Shown here: piece after piece, positions 48,933 to 59,748 of the stretch
How the letters are laid out: each line of letters opens with the position of its first letter
Numbering within the stretch: position 1 is the first letter of the stretch
From: Acidithiobacillus caldus ATCC 51756
GTDB taxonomy: Bacteria > Pseudomonadota > Gammaproteobacteria > Acidithiobacillales > Acidithiobacillaceae
Assembly (NCBI RefSeq): GCF_000175575.2
Contig: NZ_CP005986.1
Coordinates: forward strand, 1,868,613 to 1,932,612
Length of the DNA stretch: 64,000 bases
Reading direction: 5' to 3'
Position numbers and translations under genes: made by a program
Notes under the pieces: generated by a model
What the model was told of the DNA's origin: nothing
What the model saw: the letters and a program-made list of their open reading frames with translations, nothing else
Database searches by the model: none

Positions 48933-49679
48933 TCATTTACCGTCTACTCGACCTACAGGCAACGCTTCAAACCAGTCAAGGAAACGCTGAACGTGCTCAC
49001 CTTGATAGATTGCCCCATGCTGTGGACATAGGTATTGAACATCCAATTGCCTTACCCGGTCACACCAATCACGCTTAGCCTCATTGGACGGCATCCAACG
49101 CTCATGGAAATATTTAGCGTGAGCGATATGCTCACCAAAGGCCTCCGGACGACGTCGATCCAAGAACGCCGAATGTCCTTTGGGTAACAGTGCGGCTCCG
49201 ACATCCCCCGAGAAGAGCACTTTCGCCACTGGATCGTAGACATGGAAATTTGCTGAAGAGTGTAGATAATGTGCCGGAAGTATCTGGAGTGTCTGACCAC
49301 CGATCCTGATCTCCATACCCTCATCGGGAATATCCACAAAAGTGGCATCCAAGGCTCCATAGTGGCGAATAAATCCGTCCCAGAGTTTGGGAATGTACCA
49401 TTGAATCTTCGGGTTGCAGGCATTCCAGAGTGGTAGGCTAGAGGCGATGTCCGGATCCTGGTGAGAGACAAAGGCAGTCCGAATGGCGTCGGGCGGAATG
49501 GCTTCTACAACAGCGGCGAAAACCTGAGGGAAGATCTCGAATCCGCCCGGATCTAAAATGAGAGCCTCCCCATCCGACTCCATGACGTATATGTTTGAAT
49601 CGATGACGCGCTCTTCGTCTTGGTCGTAAACAATCCACCAACGATGTTTGCCCAACTGAACGACGGGTGCAGATTTCAC
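48933..49679 (-). CDS. ODP-type oxygen-binding di-iron protein (MBL fold)
   Basis: The 248-residue protein has a metallo-beta-lactamase fold with the ligand set of ODP, the di-iron oxygen sensor linked to CheA in Treponema: H73-Q-D75-P-D77, H140 in HYLHSSANF, D159 in FSGDVGA and H221 in CPQHG. GTG at 49679 overlaps the preceding stop. Its place in the cheA operon supports oxygen-linked control of CheA rather than a metabolic hydrolase (inference). Confidence 0.82.
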   Translation of the reverse strand: MKSAPVVQLGKHRWWIVYDQDEERVIDSNIYVMESDGEALILDPGGFEIFPQVFAAVVEAIPPDAIRTAFVSHQDPDIASSLPLWNACNPKIQWYIPKLWDGFIRHYGALDATFVDIPDEGMEIRIGGQTLQILPAHYLHSSANFHVYDPVAKVLFSGDVGAALLPKGHSAFLDRRRPEAFGEHIAHAKYFHERWMPSNEAKRDWCDRVRQLDVQYLCPQHGAIYQGEHVQRFLDWFEALPVGRVDGK

Positions 49680-50275
49680 GACAATACTCCTCCCAGGATG
49701 GTATGGAACTGACGAATACCGATGGAAACGGTTTGAATAGCTTGGCCCATATCCGCCGATACTCGATTAAGCGGGGCTCCTACGCTCTCGGATAACGCCG
49801 CTTCGATACGCGCATTTATGACCACATACTCCTGCTCAGCTACTCGCGCCTCCAAGACCTCAACAGACCGCAATAATTGCAATAAAATCTCGTGCGCTTC
49901 TTCCTCATCTTTACGGACACGAGACCTCCACTGGTCCCGACTTTGCGTAAGTCCCGCACAGCAATTACGTCCACAAGATGAGAGAACCTCCAGATTCATG
50001 CTGGCGAGATAGTATTGATGCTGCACAGCCCGCATCTGCACTGCGATCAACCGCGGGAGGATAGCCCGCATATCGGTAGCCGCTGCTTTGAGCGAGTTGG
50101 CCTGCTCCCGGAAGGCTTGAGCAATGACGCCATATCCGGCCAAGACTGTCCCATGCCGCTTGACAAGCACCAAAGCGTTAAGAGCACGGCGATCGATCTC
50201 ACGTAATGATTGCTCCAATGTCCGGTCTAGAGCATAGGCCGCATTAACTAGGCGCATGACGGTACTGACGTGCAT
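49676..50275 (-). CDS. Helical protein between CheA and the ODP-type gene
   Basis: The 199-residue protein is almost all helix (MHVSTVMRLVNAAYALDRTL...), with CGRNCCAG, a cysteine-rich turn near residue 100, and a C-terminal part (VAEQEYVVINARIEAALSESVGA) distantly like the tip of a chemoreceptor. It overlaps cheA (TGATG) and the ODP gene (GTGA). It could be a receptor-like partner for the oxygen sensor. No family is recognised. Confidence 0.65.
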   Translation of the reverse strand: MHVSTVMRLVNAAYALDRTLEQSLREIDRRALNALVLVKRHGTVLAGYGVIAQAFREQANSLKAAATDMRAILPRLIAVQMRAVQHQYYLASMNLEVLSSCGRNCCAGLTQSRDQWRSRVRKDEEEAHEILLQLLRSVEVLEARVAEQEYVVINARIEAALSESVGAPLNRVSADMGQAIQTVSIGIRQFHTILGGVLS

Positions 50276-52269
50276 CAGGCCACCCCCCGTTTTGGTTCTG
50301 CTTGACTGTGTTTCAAGTTCGCAATATCGAGAATGAGGACCACTTCTCCCTTTCCCGAGAGAGTCGCCCCTTGATACCAGTGGCTTTCGGAAAGAAAATC
50401 GATAGGCTTAACAACCGAGTCTTCATTTCCAAGCACCTCCGAAACCACCAGTAGTCCGCGCTCAGTTAAAATGCCGTCCGTTGGTTCCGTTCCCAGCTGT
50501 ATAGGGCGCTGATGCAAGATCTCTCCGAGATCCACAAAAGGGACGATTTGCTCGGGGCCAGCTTGATATAGCGCCCGGCCTTGAACCTGATATAGGCGTT
50601 GAGGATCCACGTCGATGAGACTGGAAACAGAGGAAATAGGAATCGCATACACGTCGCGGCGCAAGCGCAGATACAAGACCGGAAGCACCGCCAGGGTCAA
50701 TGGGAATTCCATCGCGATGGTTGTACCGGTACCTAAGTTTGTATGCACATCGAGCCGGCCTCGTAGACTTTGGGTGGTTTTCTTTACAACATCCATGCCC
50801 ACACCTCGTCCAGAGTACTCTGTGACTACATCATTTGTAGAGAAGCCCGGGCGAAAGATGAGGTCTATGGCGTCACTTTCGGTCAAGCGTGCAGCCTCTT
50901 CCTGCCCGATCAATCCTTTTTCCACAGCTTTTTGCTTAACCTGTTGCGCATCGATACCGTTGCCATCGTCGCTTACTTCGATGCGGACCTTATCTCCCAG
51001 GTGGACGGCGGAAATCCGCAGTGTAGCTATTTCGTTTTTCCCCAACATCACCCGATCGGCAGGCGTTTCGATACCGTGATCGAGGCTATTACGGACAAGA
51101 TGGATCAAGGGCGCAGAAAGTGCGTCTACCACTTTTTTATCAATTTCAACATCTTCACCAACGAATTGTAAGTTCACACGCTTCCCAAGTTGGCGGGAAA
51201 CATCGCGGACCACTCGGGGGAGTTGCTGAAAAAGTCGTTTGCAAGGCTGCATGCGCAGTCGCATGACAGTGCTCTGCATATCGTTGACCGTTAGGTCCAT
51301 CTCCCGCGCAATGCGCGCGAGATCCTCGTGTTCCCCGATCGTGGTTTGCATGGCTGAAAGGAAACGATTACGCAAAAGCACCAATTCACCGACTTGGTTC
51401 ATTACCGAATCCAGACGAGCAGACTCTACCCGCAAAGTGCTCTCTGGCGTCTCCGACGTCGAGCTGGGCCGCTCAGTTTTTACGGCAGCAACCGAAGTGA
51501 CCGGTGCGGGAGCCGTGGCTTGGGGCAAAGCGCCAGGTAACACGGCAGTGGATGCGACCTGAGAATCCATTACTCGTCTTTCGGCAGGAGGCACCACACC
51601 TGGCGCCTTATGCCCATAGAGCGCATCGAGCACTTGCTCAAATTCCTCATCGCTAATGGTATCGGAGGCAGCATCATCCCCGGCTTTTGAGGCGCTCTCA
51701 ACGCATACCGCACCCTTGTCCTTGCCTTCGCTTACTCGCTCGACATACACGCCGACCTTTCCATCGGGTTTAAGCTTCTGCCAAGCCTGCAAGGTGCCAC
51801 TCTCGGCAGATTCCACACCGGTGGGCTGCTCAGCAATGGGCCGGACGTTCTCGCTTGCGCTTTCTGGAGGGGAAGTATGCACATCCTCAACAGAGGCAAG
51901 TGCGCAGATTCGCTGTCCCAGATCGCTTGGCCCAGGGTTGGGATAGACTCCCCGACCAAGCTCATCCAACATGCACTGGATGACGTCCAGCCCCTTCAAG
52001 ATCACATCGATCGTTGTCGGAGTAACCGGCAAAACGTGAGACCGCAGTTTATCCAGCAAATCCTCCAGATGGTGCGTCCACTCCACCAAGGCGTCAGCAT
52101 CAAGAAAACCCGCACCGCCCTTCAAGGTGTGGAACGCGCGGAAGAGCGAGGCCAGAACGGCATCGCTGTCAGGGGCGCATTCAAGAGCCAGCGCGTCACT
52201 CTGGGCCTGCTCCAGTAGCTCACGTGCCTCAGAAACATAATCTCTAAGAATATCGGGATCCATGCTCAT
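50275..52269 (-). CDS. cheA: CheA chemotaxis histidine kinase
   Basis: The 664-residue protein has an HPt domain with phospho-accepting H47 (FRAFHTLKGGAGFL), a linker with acidic P2-like part, a dimerisation domain (LDSVMNQVGELVLLRNRF), the ATPase domain (HLVRNSLDHGIE, VSDDGNGID, GRGVGMDVVKK) and a C-terminal CheW-like domain (YAIPISSVSSLIDVD). It is the central kinase of this cluster. The stop and start overlap both neighbours. Confidence 0.96.
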   Translation of the reverse strand: MSMDPDILRDYVSEARELLEQAQSDALALECAPDSDAVLASLFRAFHTLKGGAGFLDADALVEWTHHLEDLLDKLRSHVLPVTPTTIDVILKGLDVIQCMLDELGRGVYPNPGPSDLGQRICALASVEDVHTSPPESASENVRPIAEQPTGVESAESGTLQAWQKLKPDGKVGVYVERVSEGKDKGAVCVESASKAGDDAASDTISDEEFEQVLDALYGHKAPGVVPPAERRVMDSQVASTAVLPGALPQATAPAPVTSVAAVKTERPSSTSETPESTLRVESARLDSVMNQVGELVLLRNRFLSAMQTTIGEHEDLARIAREMDLTVNDMQSTVMRLRMQPCKRLFQQLPRVVRDVSRQLGKRVNLQFVGEDVEIDKKVVDALSAPLIHLVRNSLDHGIETPADRVMLGKNEIATLRISAVHLGDKVRIEVSDDGNGIDAQQVKQKAVEKGLIGQEEAARLTESDAIDLIFRPGFSTNDVVTEYSGRGVGMDVVKKTTQSLRGRLDVHTNLGTGTTIAMEFPLTLAVLPVLYLRLRRDVYAIPISSVSSLIDVDPQRLYQVQGRALYQAGPEQIVPFVDLGEILHQRPIQLGTEPTDGILTERGLLVVSEVLGNEDSVVKPIDFLSESHWYQGATLSGKGEVVLILDIANLKHSQAEPKRGVA

Positions 52270-52748
52270 ATTCCCAACTCCGCCAACAAGGCATCCACGT
52301 CATTTTGACCAAAGCTTGTCATTGCATCGGCCGAAGCGGGGATATTTTCTGCTGGAAGCGAATCAATACCGAGATCTTTTACCGTTCGACAAATCCGTTC
52401 TTCTACTGCACCCAAAAGCGTAATCGCCTTCTTAAGCCGTTGCCCAGCCAAGTCTTGTCCCTGCTGACTGGCCAGAATCGTCCCAAGAGCCTGGTCGATA
52501 CGATCCAGATAACCGTCAATAAAGACTCCATCAGCGTTACGGATATCCGCCAGGGCTTCCTGTGCTCTTTCGACGCCGGACAGCGTCGTCATCGCCTGTT
52601 CTTCCGTCAGCCGCAAGGCCTCCTCCAACGGAGATTGCGCCGTTGGAAGATCCGACTGCACCTGGGCAATACGTTTCATGCCCTCTCGCAACAAACGCTC
52701 TGTTTCCCGGAGCAATTGCAAAGTCTCATTCGTTGCCAAATCCGTCAT
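52266..52748 (-). CDS. cheZ: CheZ phosphatase, short form
   Basis: The 160-residue protein has the CheZ active-site helix (QQGQDLAGQRLKKAI, D99 and Q103 corresponding to Asp143 and Gln147 of the E. coli protein) and the C-terminal CheY-binding tail (GQNDVDALLAELG). It is shorter than E. coli CheZ (214). ATG at 52748 follows AGGAG. It removes phosphate from CheY. Confidence 0.92.
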   Translation of the reverse strand: MTDLATNETLQLLRETERLLREGMKRIAQVQSDLPTAQSPLEEALRLTEEQAMTTLSGVERAQEALADIRNADGVFIDGYLDRIDQALGTILASQQGQDLAGQRLKKAITLLGAVEERICRTVKDLGIDSLPAENIPASADAMTSFGQNDVDALLAELGI

Positions 52749-52750
52749 GG

Positions 52751-53158
52751 TCAAGCTCCTTGTAGCCGTTTGAAAATAGCATCGAGCTTCTCCCGCAAAG
52801 TATCCGCGTTGAACGGCTTAACTATATAGCCATTCACGCCGGCTTGAGCGGCCTCAATAATGTTCTCACGCTTTGCTTCGGCAGTAACCATGAGCACCGG
52901 GATCGCGTGCAGCGCACTGTCTGCGCGAATTGCTCGCAAAAGATCTATGCCTTGCATGTTCGGCATATTCCAATCAGTCACGACAAAGTTAAAAGGCTTG
53001 CTGCGAAGCTTCTGAAGCGCATCCACCCCATCTTCTGCTTCTTCCACCTTATTGAACCCCAGCTCGCGCAAAAGATTGCGCACAACTCTACGCATAGTCG
53101 CAAAATCGTCCACAACGAGGAATTGGACTTCTTCTTTATTTACATTTTCAATTGCCAC
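52751..53158 (-). CDS. cheY: CheY response regulator
   Basis: The 135-residue single receiver domain has the acidic pair D17-D18, the phospho-accepting D62 ([12 protein letters not shown]), T/A near residue 92 (VTAEAK) and the switch Lys in YIVKPF. It starts with GTG at 53158 behind GGAGG and overlaps the end of the receptor gene. It carries the signal from CheA to the motor. Confidence 0.96.
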   Translation of the reverse strand: MAIENVNKEEVQFLVVDDFATMRRVVRNLLRELGFNKVEEAEDGVDALQKLRSKPFNFVVTDWNMPNMQGIDLLRAIRADSALHAIPVLMVTAEAKRENIIEAAQAGVNGYIVKPFNADTLREKLDAIFKRLQGA

Positions 53159-54839
53159 TCTGTACAGCCTCCTCCCCCGGTTCAGAAATCGTATCGAGCA
53201 TCACGGTCTCCGACTTCGGGTACAATAAGTTCGGATAATTGATGTCCAGGAACTGCGCGAGGTACTCGCATAGTTTTAACTCGCTCCGCATAACAGCCGT
53301 GGCCTTCGCTCGTGTACACTGAATAATCTCCTCAGTCTTATTTAAACATTCCAAAACATTCCGCATGTCGTCATTAATCCTACTAGTCAGCGAAAGTCGC
53401 GATCTGGCAGTGGACGATAATCCAGAAGCACCATCGAAAAGGTCGGCCATCGCCGACGAAAGCATCTCAACTCTCTCACTATCCGCCTGGCCATCCTTGA
53501 TACGTCCATGAATAAGACTACGGAACTCAGCGACATAAGATGACGCTGAAACAGTCTGAGAGTGGACCTTCTGAACCCATAAGCAAATGTCGTCCGTTGC
53601 TCCACGGGTCTTAATAGCCAATTCGCGCACCTCGTCTGCAACTACTGCAAATCCCCAGCCAGACTCACCGGCTCGAGCAGCTTCGATAGCAGCGTTAAGA
53701 CCCAACATGTGGGTCTGCCTTGCAATCTCTTGAATAACACCAATGATGCTATCTATATGCTCACTCGCCGCGACGATATGAGCAATCGATCCTGCTATGT
53801 GTTCGACCGGCTGTTCAAACGCACGAATTGTATCTATGGTATTATTACAAACGTCACTATTTGATTCTGTCAGAGCTTTGGCCTGAAGAACACCGCTGGC
53901 AAACTCTTCGACCAGGTGGAAATCGCGTTCGACGGTTTCCACAATCTCACCCAAAGATGCATTAATAGACACCAAATGATCCCGACAAAAAGTCATTCGT
54001 TCCGAGAGCCCCGATGTCTCCGCCACAATATTCTGGCTCTCGCAAATCTGCAAACGTATCGCAGATGACGTCTTCAGGCTCATCCTTTGGAGCTGATCCG
54101 CCAACATATTCATTGCATCAGCAATCCCACCAACCGTATTTACCGTCTCCAACGGTAGCGTCGCCATGTATTTTCCATCGACGATGGATCGGATGGCACT
54201 CTCCACTCGTTTAAGATGTTGTTCGATCCTGCGTACTGTGAAACTCCCCAAAAACCAGATCACAGAAATTGCCAGAAACCCAGCAAAGATCAGAGTCCAA
54301 AACATCCAGTCATAAAAACCCGCTGAACTGGAAGTCTGCCGGGATAATACTCGTTTTTCGGAAGTGATTGCGCGCGCCCAACGCATGCGCAGTACCTTGA
54401 ACAATGGCCTTAGATGATTATAATATACGTACCGTGCAGTGTGGATATGCCCACGCTCAACCAAGTTCACCACACTATTCAGACGGGAATTAACCTTAGA
54501 TAAAGTTAAACCGAGCGTAGGTAGCGCCTGGTTCGATATCACACCCCCTATCCGATCAACCTTTGTTGAGAGGCGGTATAGATTCGCCGTTCGTTCCAAC
54601 GTACATGCAGTATCACAGCGGCCTGCAACCAGCAGGTGCGTTTCCGATACCAATTCATCGAAGAGTAGCTCGGATCCGTACAGTCTATCTATAGATCGTT
54701 GTGCCGAGGTCTCGCGTTGAAGGTGCACGTTCAAAGCATATAGTGCCAGCAGTGCTAGCAGGGTCACAACGACTATGGCGCCGATGGCAAACCATCGGAG
54801 CACATTTATTCGTAGAGACAGATGCCATCGGCGAGACAT
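53148..54839 (-). CDS. Membrane chemoreceptor
   Basis: The 563-residue receptor has a first membrane helix ([20 protein letters not shown]), a periplasmic helical sensor of about 160 residues, a second helix ([16 protein letters not shown]), a HAMP domain and the signalling tip ([20 protein letters not shown]...[14 protein letters not shown]). A cysteine-containing segment ([12 protein letters not shown]) lies in the sensor. ATG at 54839 is chosen to begin just before the first helix. Confidence 0.92.
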   Translation of the reverse strand: MSRRWHLSLRINVLRWFAIGAIVVVTLLALLALYALNVHLQRETSAQRSIDRLYGSELLFDELVSETHLLVAGRCDTACTLERTANLYRLSTKVDRIGGVISNQALPTLGLTLSKVNSRLNSVVNLVERGHIHTARYVYYNHLRPLFKVLRMRWARAITSEKRVLSRQTSSSAGFYDWMFWTLIFAGFLAISVIWFLGSFTVRRIEQHLKRVESAIRSIVDGKYMATLPLETVNTVGGIADAMNMLADQLQRMSLKTSSAIRLQICESQNIVAETSGLSERMTFCRDHLVSINASLGEIVETVERDFHLVEEFASGVLQAKALTESNSDVCNNTIDTIRAFEQPVEHIAGSIAHIVAASEHIDSIIGVIQEIARQTHMLGLNAAIEAARAGESGWGFAVVADEVRELAIKTRGATDDICLWVQKVHSQTVSASSYVAEFRSLIHGRIKDGQADSERVEMLSSAMADLFDGASGLSSTARSRLSLTSRINDDMRNVLECLNKTEEIIQCTRAKATAVMRSELKLCEYLAQFLDINYPNLLYPKSETVMLDTISEPGEEAVQSGN

Positions 54840-54885
54840 TAGCGTGTACCAGTCGATTAAAAATAATTTCTTAGTCCATACCACC

Positions 54886-55452
54886 CTACACATTAAGTCC
54901 CGATAATAGGGCTGTGAGCTTTTTCTCCGTAGCCCGCGCAGCGGCATTGGCATTTCCCAAAACGTCAACTACCGCTTCAAGTGCAGCCTGCTCTTGAGCT
55001 AAATGTTGAAATCCATCGGCAATGCCTGCCTGAACTTCGGAGTCCATATCCGCCACGCCTTGCGCGATTCCCTCGATTTCTCGCGCGGCCTTATTTGATC
55101 GCTCCGCCAACTTCTTAACTTCATCAGCCACGACTGCAAACCCACGCCCCTGTTCGCCCGCGCGAGCGGCTTCAATAGCCGCGTTCAATGCCAATAGGTT
55201 AGTCTGTGCCGAGATTTCTCGCACGCTCGCCGTCAGTGTTGTAATGGATCGTATACGAGCGAGAAAACTATGCACTAATTCGTCCAGCCGACGTATAGCT
55301 TGCTCCACTAAATCCATCTCCCCAATCATCTCCGATAGGTACGCATTGCTTGCCCCAACCTGTTGCAAAGCTTCACGAGCTAACTGCAAGCTTCCTTCCA
55401 ACTTGCCAAGCATATCCTCCATTGTATTCGAATTGGTAGAATTATCGTCCAT
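54886..55452 (-). CDS. Mini-chemoreceptor, tip region only
   Basis: The 188-residue soluble protein consists of little more than the receptor hairpin: helical arms and the tip ([22 protein letters not shown]...[12 protein letters not shown]). It has no sensor, HAMP or membrane part and only about five heptads per arm. GGAG precedes ATG at 55452, and the start overlaps the end of motB. It might scaffold CheA or be a partner of another sensor. Confidence 0.85.
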   Translation of the reverse strand: MDDNSTNSNTMEDMLGKLEGSLQLAREALQQVGASNAYLSEMIGEMDLVEQAIRRLDELVHSFLARIRSITTLTASVREISAQTNLLALNAAIEAARAGEQGRGFAVVADEVKKLAERSNKAAREIEGIAQGVADMDSEVQAGIADGFQHLAQEQAALEAVVDVLGNANAAARATEKKLTALLSGLNV

Positions 55453-55454
55453 GG

Positions 55455-56312
55455 TCATCTCCGTGTATTATGCCTAATAAAAGCAATTTTCCGCTGCACC
55501 AACGCGTCAATGGTTTTCATAATAACCGCAGTATTTGCCTGGACAAATATAGTGACGCGACGATTTTCGATCAACGCTTTGTTAATCAACTTCGGTGAAT
55601 AAGGAACTGCGGGATGGGTCGGGCCATATCCCGTGGCGCGCAGCAAATCTGGACGAATACCATCGTGCAAGAAGCGATTCAATACCGATAGCGACCTAGC
55701 AACCGACAAATACCAGTTAGAGGGATATCGGGCGGTGTGTATCGGCACCCTATTTGCGTACCCATCTACAGCAATAGGATAATGAAATCTACTTAGAATC
55801 TTACCTATTGCATCAACTATGGCAAGCGCTTTGGGCTGCAATCGGGCGCTGCCATTTTTAAACAGTACGTCTGCATTGATCCGAATCCGCGTTCCAGTCG
55901 GGGTAGCAATAACGTGGATTTCGTGCGCTTGAATTAACGGCGCCAGAGCTTTGCGCAACTCGGAGCGCATTCGCGCCATGATTTGGGTTTGCCGTAATAT
56001 AGCGCTCCTAATAGCAGGCGGCACCGCAACCAATGGAATGGGGCTCGGGAGATGGTGAAATGGTTCGTTGGCTTGTGGTGGCGCGACGCGAACAACCGGA
56101 GGTTTGCCGCCGAACGCCATATTTACGGACCGCTCAAAACCCTCAACTTTCGCCTTATTAATCTGTGAAATTGAGAACATAACAATAAAAAACGCTAATA
56201 ACAGAGTAATAAAATCAGCATAGGATATAAGCCACCGCCCACTTCCAGCTGCCGCATCCTGGCTTTTACGTTGGTGCTGCTCAAGTTCCTCCAGATCGTC
56301 TTTCTTGCTCAT
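55455..56312 (-). CDS. motB: MotB/MotD-like stator protein
   Basis: The 285-residue protein has one membrane helix with the essential Asp, D33, in [18 protein letters not shown], a plug-linker, and a peptidoglycan-binding OmpA-like domain ([20 protein letters not shown], and YGPTHPAVP...NRRVTIFV). It anchors the flagellar motor stator. ATGA overlaps the motA stop. Confidence 0.93.
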   Translation of the reverse strand: MSKKDDLEELEQHQRKSQDAAAGSGRWLISYADFITLLLAFFIVMFSISQINKAKVEGFERSVNMAFGGKPPVVRVAPPQANEPFHHLPSPIPLVAVPPAIRSAILRQTQIMARMRSELRKALAPLIQAHEIHVIATPTGTRIRINADVLFKNGSARLQPKALAIVDAIGKILSRFHYPIAVDGYANRVPIHTARYPSNWYLSVARSLSVLNRFLHDGIRPDLLRATGYGPTHPAVPYSPKLINKALIENRRVTIFVQANTAVIMKTIDALVQRKIAFIRHNTRR

Positions 56313-57159
56313 GCGGGTTCCATTGCGGTACTGTCTTCTGTTTCTCCCGACTTTTTGTTTGGCAGGTAATAACTCTCTAGAATAGTCCGTAACTCCAAGG
56401 TATTTATCCCAGTAACGATACCATGCAGCGCATCCATGAAAACATTTCTAGCCACTAGTTGCTCAGCAATAACCGTACGTAAGCGGTTGGCGGTGGGGAT
56501 ACAAAAAACGTTAGCGAGTACCAATCCATATACCGTAGATACGAATGCCGCGGCTATTCCCATTCCCAACTCGGATGGATGACTAAGATGATGCATGACC
56601 TCGATGAGCCCGGTGACGGCACCCATAATGCCGAAGGTGGGAGCATAGCCTCCTGCGGCTTCGAATAGTCCAGCTGCCATCATATCGAGCTCGGTTTGGG
56701 TATGCAGACGCAGACGTAAGGTACGCATGATGGTGGTCGTACCTGTGCCGTCTACTGCCATACGTAAGCCATTGCGCATAAATGGATCCTCAATATCGTC
56801 AATTAAAGCGTCCAGCGATAGTAATCCGTATTTTCGAGATTTGTGCGCCAATTCGATCAGCTGTTCGATAAACACGCTGGGTTCATAATAGGGTGGAGTG
56901 ATCGCCCACCGAGCATGGCCAAACTGCGAACCACAACGCGCAAGGGATGCTGCACGACGGTGGCACTGATCGTGCCCCCGAAGACAATGCATAGGGCCGC
57001 GAGGTTTACAAACGATAGAGGGCTCGTCCCATCAACAAGGCCGGCTCCAATCAGAGCCATGACGCCGCCAAACAAGCCCAACGGATACAATGCATCCAAT
57101 TTACTTTTCTCTGTTTTTGACTTTTCAGCATCCGTGTTGACGTTATCAGCATTTGACAT
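56309..57159 (-). pseudogene. motA: MotA stator gene with one frameshift
   Basis: Two frames join near 56905-56910. The first (MSNADNVNTDAEK..., LFGGVMALIGAGLV, FGGTISATVVQHPL) covers the first two helices to RSLAMLG. The second continues WAITPPYYEPSVFIEQLIELA and the rest (APTFGIMGAVTGLIEVM, AFVSTVYGLVLANVF with the channel region) to 56309. One base is missing in GCTCGGTGGGCG. Either the motor gene is broken or the read is wrong at a G run. Confidence 0.85.
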
Positions 57160-57177
57160 GATTATCTAATTTCCCAA

Positions 57178-57624
57178 CTATTGTAAAATGAGCTTAGTGA
57201 TATAGACGTGCACTTTTACGAGGCGCGGGTTGGTACTGATCGCGTGGCTTATTTTCTTAGCAACAAGCATACGAACCTGCGTACGCAGCGCGCTACTTTT
57301 CTCGACATCGCCGAGATCTTTCATGTTCAACAGAGTAGACAGGATTTCCGCACGTATTTGCGCATCGTGCTGAGCCATCCAGGTCTTTGGGAGGGCATGC
57401 AATGTTGTCACTTTGGCGGATAGCCCGAGAACAAGAAAGGTGGAGTTGCCCCCCGGCTGCGGTACGGCTACCGTTGTCTCTGGTAACGCGAGAATCGCGG
57501 TATGTCGCAAATGGATGGCAGAGGACTGGGACGGAGGCACGCTCTGGCGTTCCAGTATCCATCCTGCCCCAGCTGCGCCAAGCGCGGCGATAGTACCTGC
57601 GATCAACCAATACTTTTTCTGCAT
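57178..57624 (-). CDS. fliL: FliL basal-body-associated protein
   Basis: The 148-residue protein has an N-terminal membrane helix (WLIAGTIAALGAAGAGWI) and a periplasmic domain ending in the FliL-type LVKVHVYITKLILQ. FliL surrounds the stator and supports torque. It lies between flhA and motA, in keeping with a motor-related role. Confidence 0.85.
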   Translation of the reverse strand: MQKKYWLIAGTIAALGAAGAGWILERQSVPPSQSSAIHLRHTAILALPETTVAVPQPGGNSTFLVLGLSAKVTTLHALPKTWMAQHDAQIRAEILSTLLNMKDLGDVEKSSALRTQVRMLVAKKISHAISTNPRLVKVHVYITKLILQ

Positions 57625-57636
57625 CCATCTCCCTCG

Positions 57637-59748
57637 TCAGCGAATTTCAACGGCACTTTTCACCTGAATCTCCCCTGGTACTTCCGCAAAGCCGAGCACA
57701 GGTACCACGATCCCGGCCGAGCGAAGCCACCCAGACAGCGCATAGCGGATAGCATCGCGGACGAGAATGACCGGACGCATCGACTGGCCCTCCATCTGTG
57801 TAACCGCCTGCCTTACAGCCTGTGTAAGGTGCAGCAAGACCGACGGTTCCAACGTCGGTGCAGTGCCGGCCGCTGCTGCCGTTTGTATGGCAGTCTGGAG
57901 CACGGAATCCATCTCAGGGCTCATCACCGCAGCCTGAAGCGGCGCACCACGATCCCTACCTAGCAGCAAATCCGTTACGATCTGCCGTCCCAACCTAGAA
58001 CGGATCATTTCGACTAATTGTTCGGTGGGAAGATTTTCCTTCCCGTCCTCCGCGAGGCTTTCCAAAATTGCCGTGATATCGCGCAGCGATACCTGCTCCC
58101 TCACCAGGTCGCGCAACACCTTGGTGAGTTTCGGAGCCGTCACGATACGCGGAATCACGGAATCGAGTAACTTCTCATTCCGCCTGGCAACGACATCGAG
58201 CAATTCCTGAGTTTGCTTCAACCCAAAGATGTCGGCTAGATGTTTCTGCAGAACCTCGTGCAAGTGCGTGGTCACCACAGTCGCCGCATCGAGTACCGTA
58301 TACCCCAGCAGCTCCGCATCGTCGGCGCGCTCCCGCGCAATCCAGAATGCTGTTGCGCCGTACACAGGATCGGTTGTGCGTGAGCCTGAGATCGGCGGTG
58401 TGTCCGAACCCGAAGGAATCGCCAGCAACTGGTCTGCGTGCACTTCTCCATGCGCCTCTCCGATCCCATGAATTTCGATGCGGTACCCTCCTGGACGCAA
58501 CGTAAGATCGTCAGTAACATGAATCGCCGGCAAAACAAAGCCCGCGCTTTCCGAGATTCTTCGACGTAAAAGATTAAGCCGCTTCTGTAACTCTCCATCC
58601 TTCTGCATGAGCGGAATCAATTGATAGCCAATGGCTAATCCTATGGGTTCGACTCGCTTTAACACCCGGGCGTCAATGGGCTCTTCAACGACAGCAGGAG
58701 CCTCGGCCGCTGTGGTAGCGGATACCTGCTCAGCTTCCCGCACCTTTGATCTCTGGAGCACGTACCAGATGCTACCCGTGAGCAAGGCGTATAACAAAAA
58801 CGCCCAATGTGGCATCCCTGGAATAATTCCCGTAATCCCTAGAATGATAGCCGTAACCAGTAACCCATAGCGATTATCGTAAAATAACTGCCTGGAGACC
58901 AGGTGTCCCATTTCCGCATCATCGCTTCCGCGACTGACGAGCAATCCCGCTGCAATGGATATCACCAAAGACGGAATCTGCGCGACCAGTCCATCGCCTA
59001 TGGACAACAACGTATACGTGTGCGCGGCGCTGGATAGGCTCATACCATGTTGGAAAACACCAACTATAAGACCACCAATCAGATTGATGATAATAATCAG
59101 AATGGCAGCAATCGCATCACCTCGTACGAATTTGGAGGCACCATCCATACTCCCGTAAAAATCTGCCTCTGCAGAAATGAGTTCACGGCGTTTTTTTGCC
59201 TGCTCCTGATTGATCATTCCCGCATTCAAGTCTGCGTCGATCGCCATCTGCTTGCCAGGCATGGCATCCAATGAAAAACGTGCAGTCACCTCAGCTATCC
59301 GGGTTGACCCCTTGGTGATCACAACGAAATTAATGATAACTAAAATCGCAAATACGACGATGCCTACCACGTAACTTCCGCCAACGACAAATCGACCGAA
59401 ACTTTCTATCACCACACCGGCCGCCTGATCGCCACGATATCCGTCCAACAGGATTACGCGAGCCGCTGCAACATTCAAGGCCAGACGTAGGAGCGTTGCA
59501 ATCAATAAAACCGTTGGAAAGGCGGAAAAATCTAAAGGCTTTTTGGTGTAGAACGCAGCAAACAAGATTAGCAAGGAGAATGTAATGTTGAAGGTAAACA
59601 GAACGTCAAGCAGAATCGGCGGCAATGGTACCACGATCATGGTAAGAATCATTACCAGAACGATTGGACCTAGCAAGGTTTGTAGATTCGACCACTTCGA
59701 TTTTACAACCGAGGCGTCTGTCTTCGTAGTTACTGTTGCGTCCCTCAC
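57637..59748 (-). CDS. flhA: FlhA flagellar export gate protein
   Basis: The 703-residue protein has eight membrane helices in the first 320 residues with the FHIPEP-family motif (TKGSTRIAEVTARFSLDAMPGKQMAID, key residues RFSLDAMPGKQM) and the large cytoplasmic domain (ESAGFVLPAIHVTDDL, RDITAILESLAED). It forms the nonameric export gate. It starts just inside the end of flhB (overlap of four bases). Confidence 0.96.
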   Translation of the reverse strand: MRDATVTTKTDASVVKSKWSNLQTLLGPIVLVMILTMIVVPLPPILLDVLFTFNITFSLLILFAAFYTKKPLDFSAFPTVLLIATLLRLALNVAAARVILLDGYRGDQAAGVVIESFGRFVVGGSYVVGIVVFAILVIINFVVITKGSTRIAEVTARFSLDAMPGKQMAIDADLNAGMINQEQAKKRRELISAEADFYGSMDGASKFVRGDAIAAILIIIINLIGGLIVGVFQHGMSLSSAAHTYTLLSIGDGLVAQIPSLVISIAAGLLVSRGSDDAEMGHLVSRQLFYDNRYGLLVTAIILGITGIIPGMPHWAFLLYALLTGSIWYVLQRSKVREAEQVSATTAAEAPAVVEEPIDARVLKRVEPIGLAIGYQLIPLMQKDGELQKRLNLLRRRISESAGFVLPAIHVTDDLTLRPGGYRIEIHGIGEAHGEVHADQLLAIPSGSDTPPISGSRTTDPVYGATAFWIARERADDAELLGYTVLDAATVVTTHLHEVLQKHLADIFGLKQTQELLDVVARRNEKLLDSVIPRIVTAPKLTKVLRDLVREQVSLRDITAILESLAEDGKENLPTEQLVEMIRSRLGRQIVTDLLLGRDRGAPLQAAVMSPEMDSVLQTAIQTAAAAGTAPTLEPSVLLHLTQAVRQAVTQMEGQSMRPVILVRDAIRYALSGWLRSAGIVVPVLGFAEVPGEIQVKSAVEIR

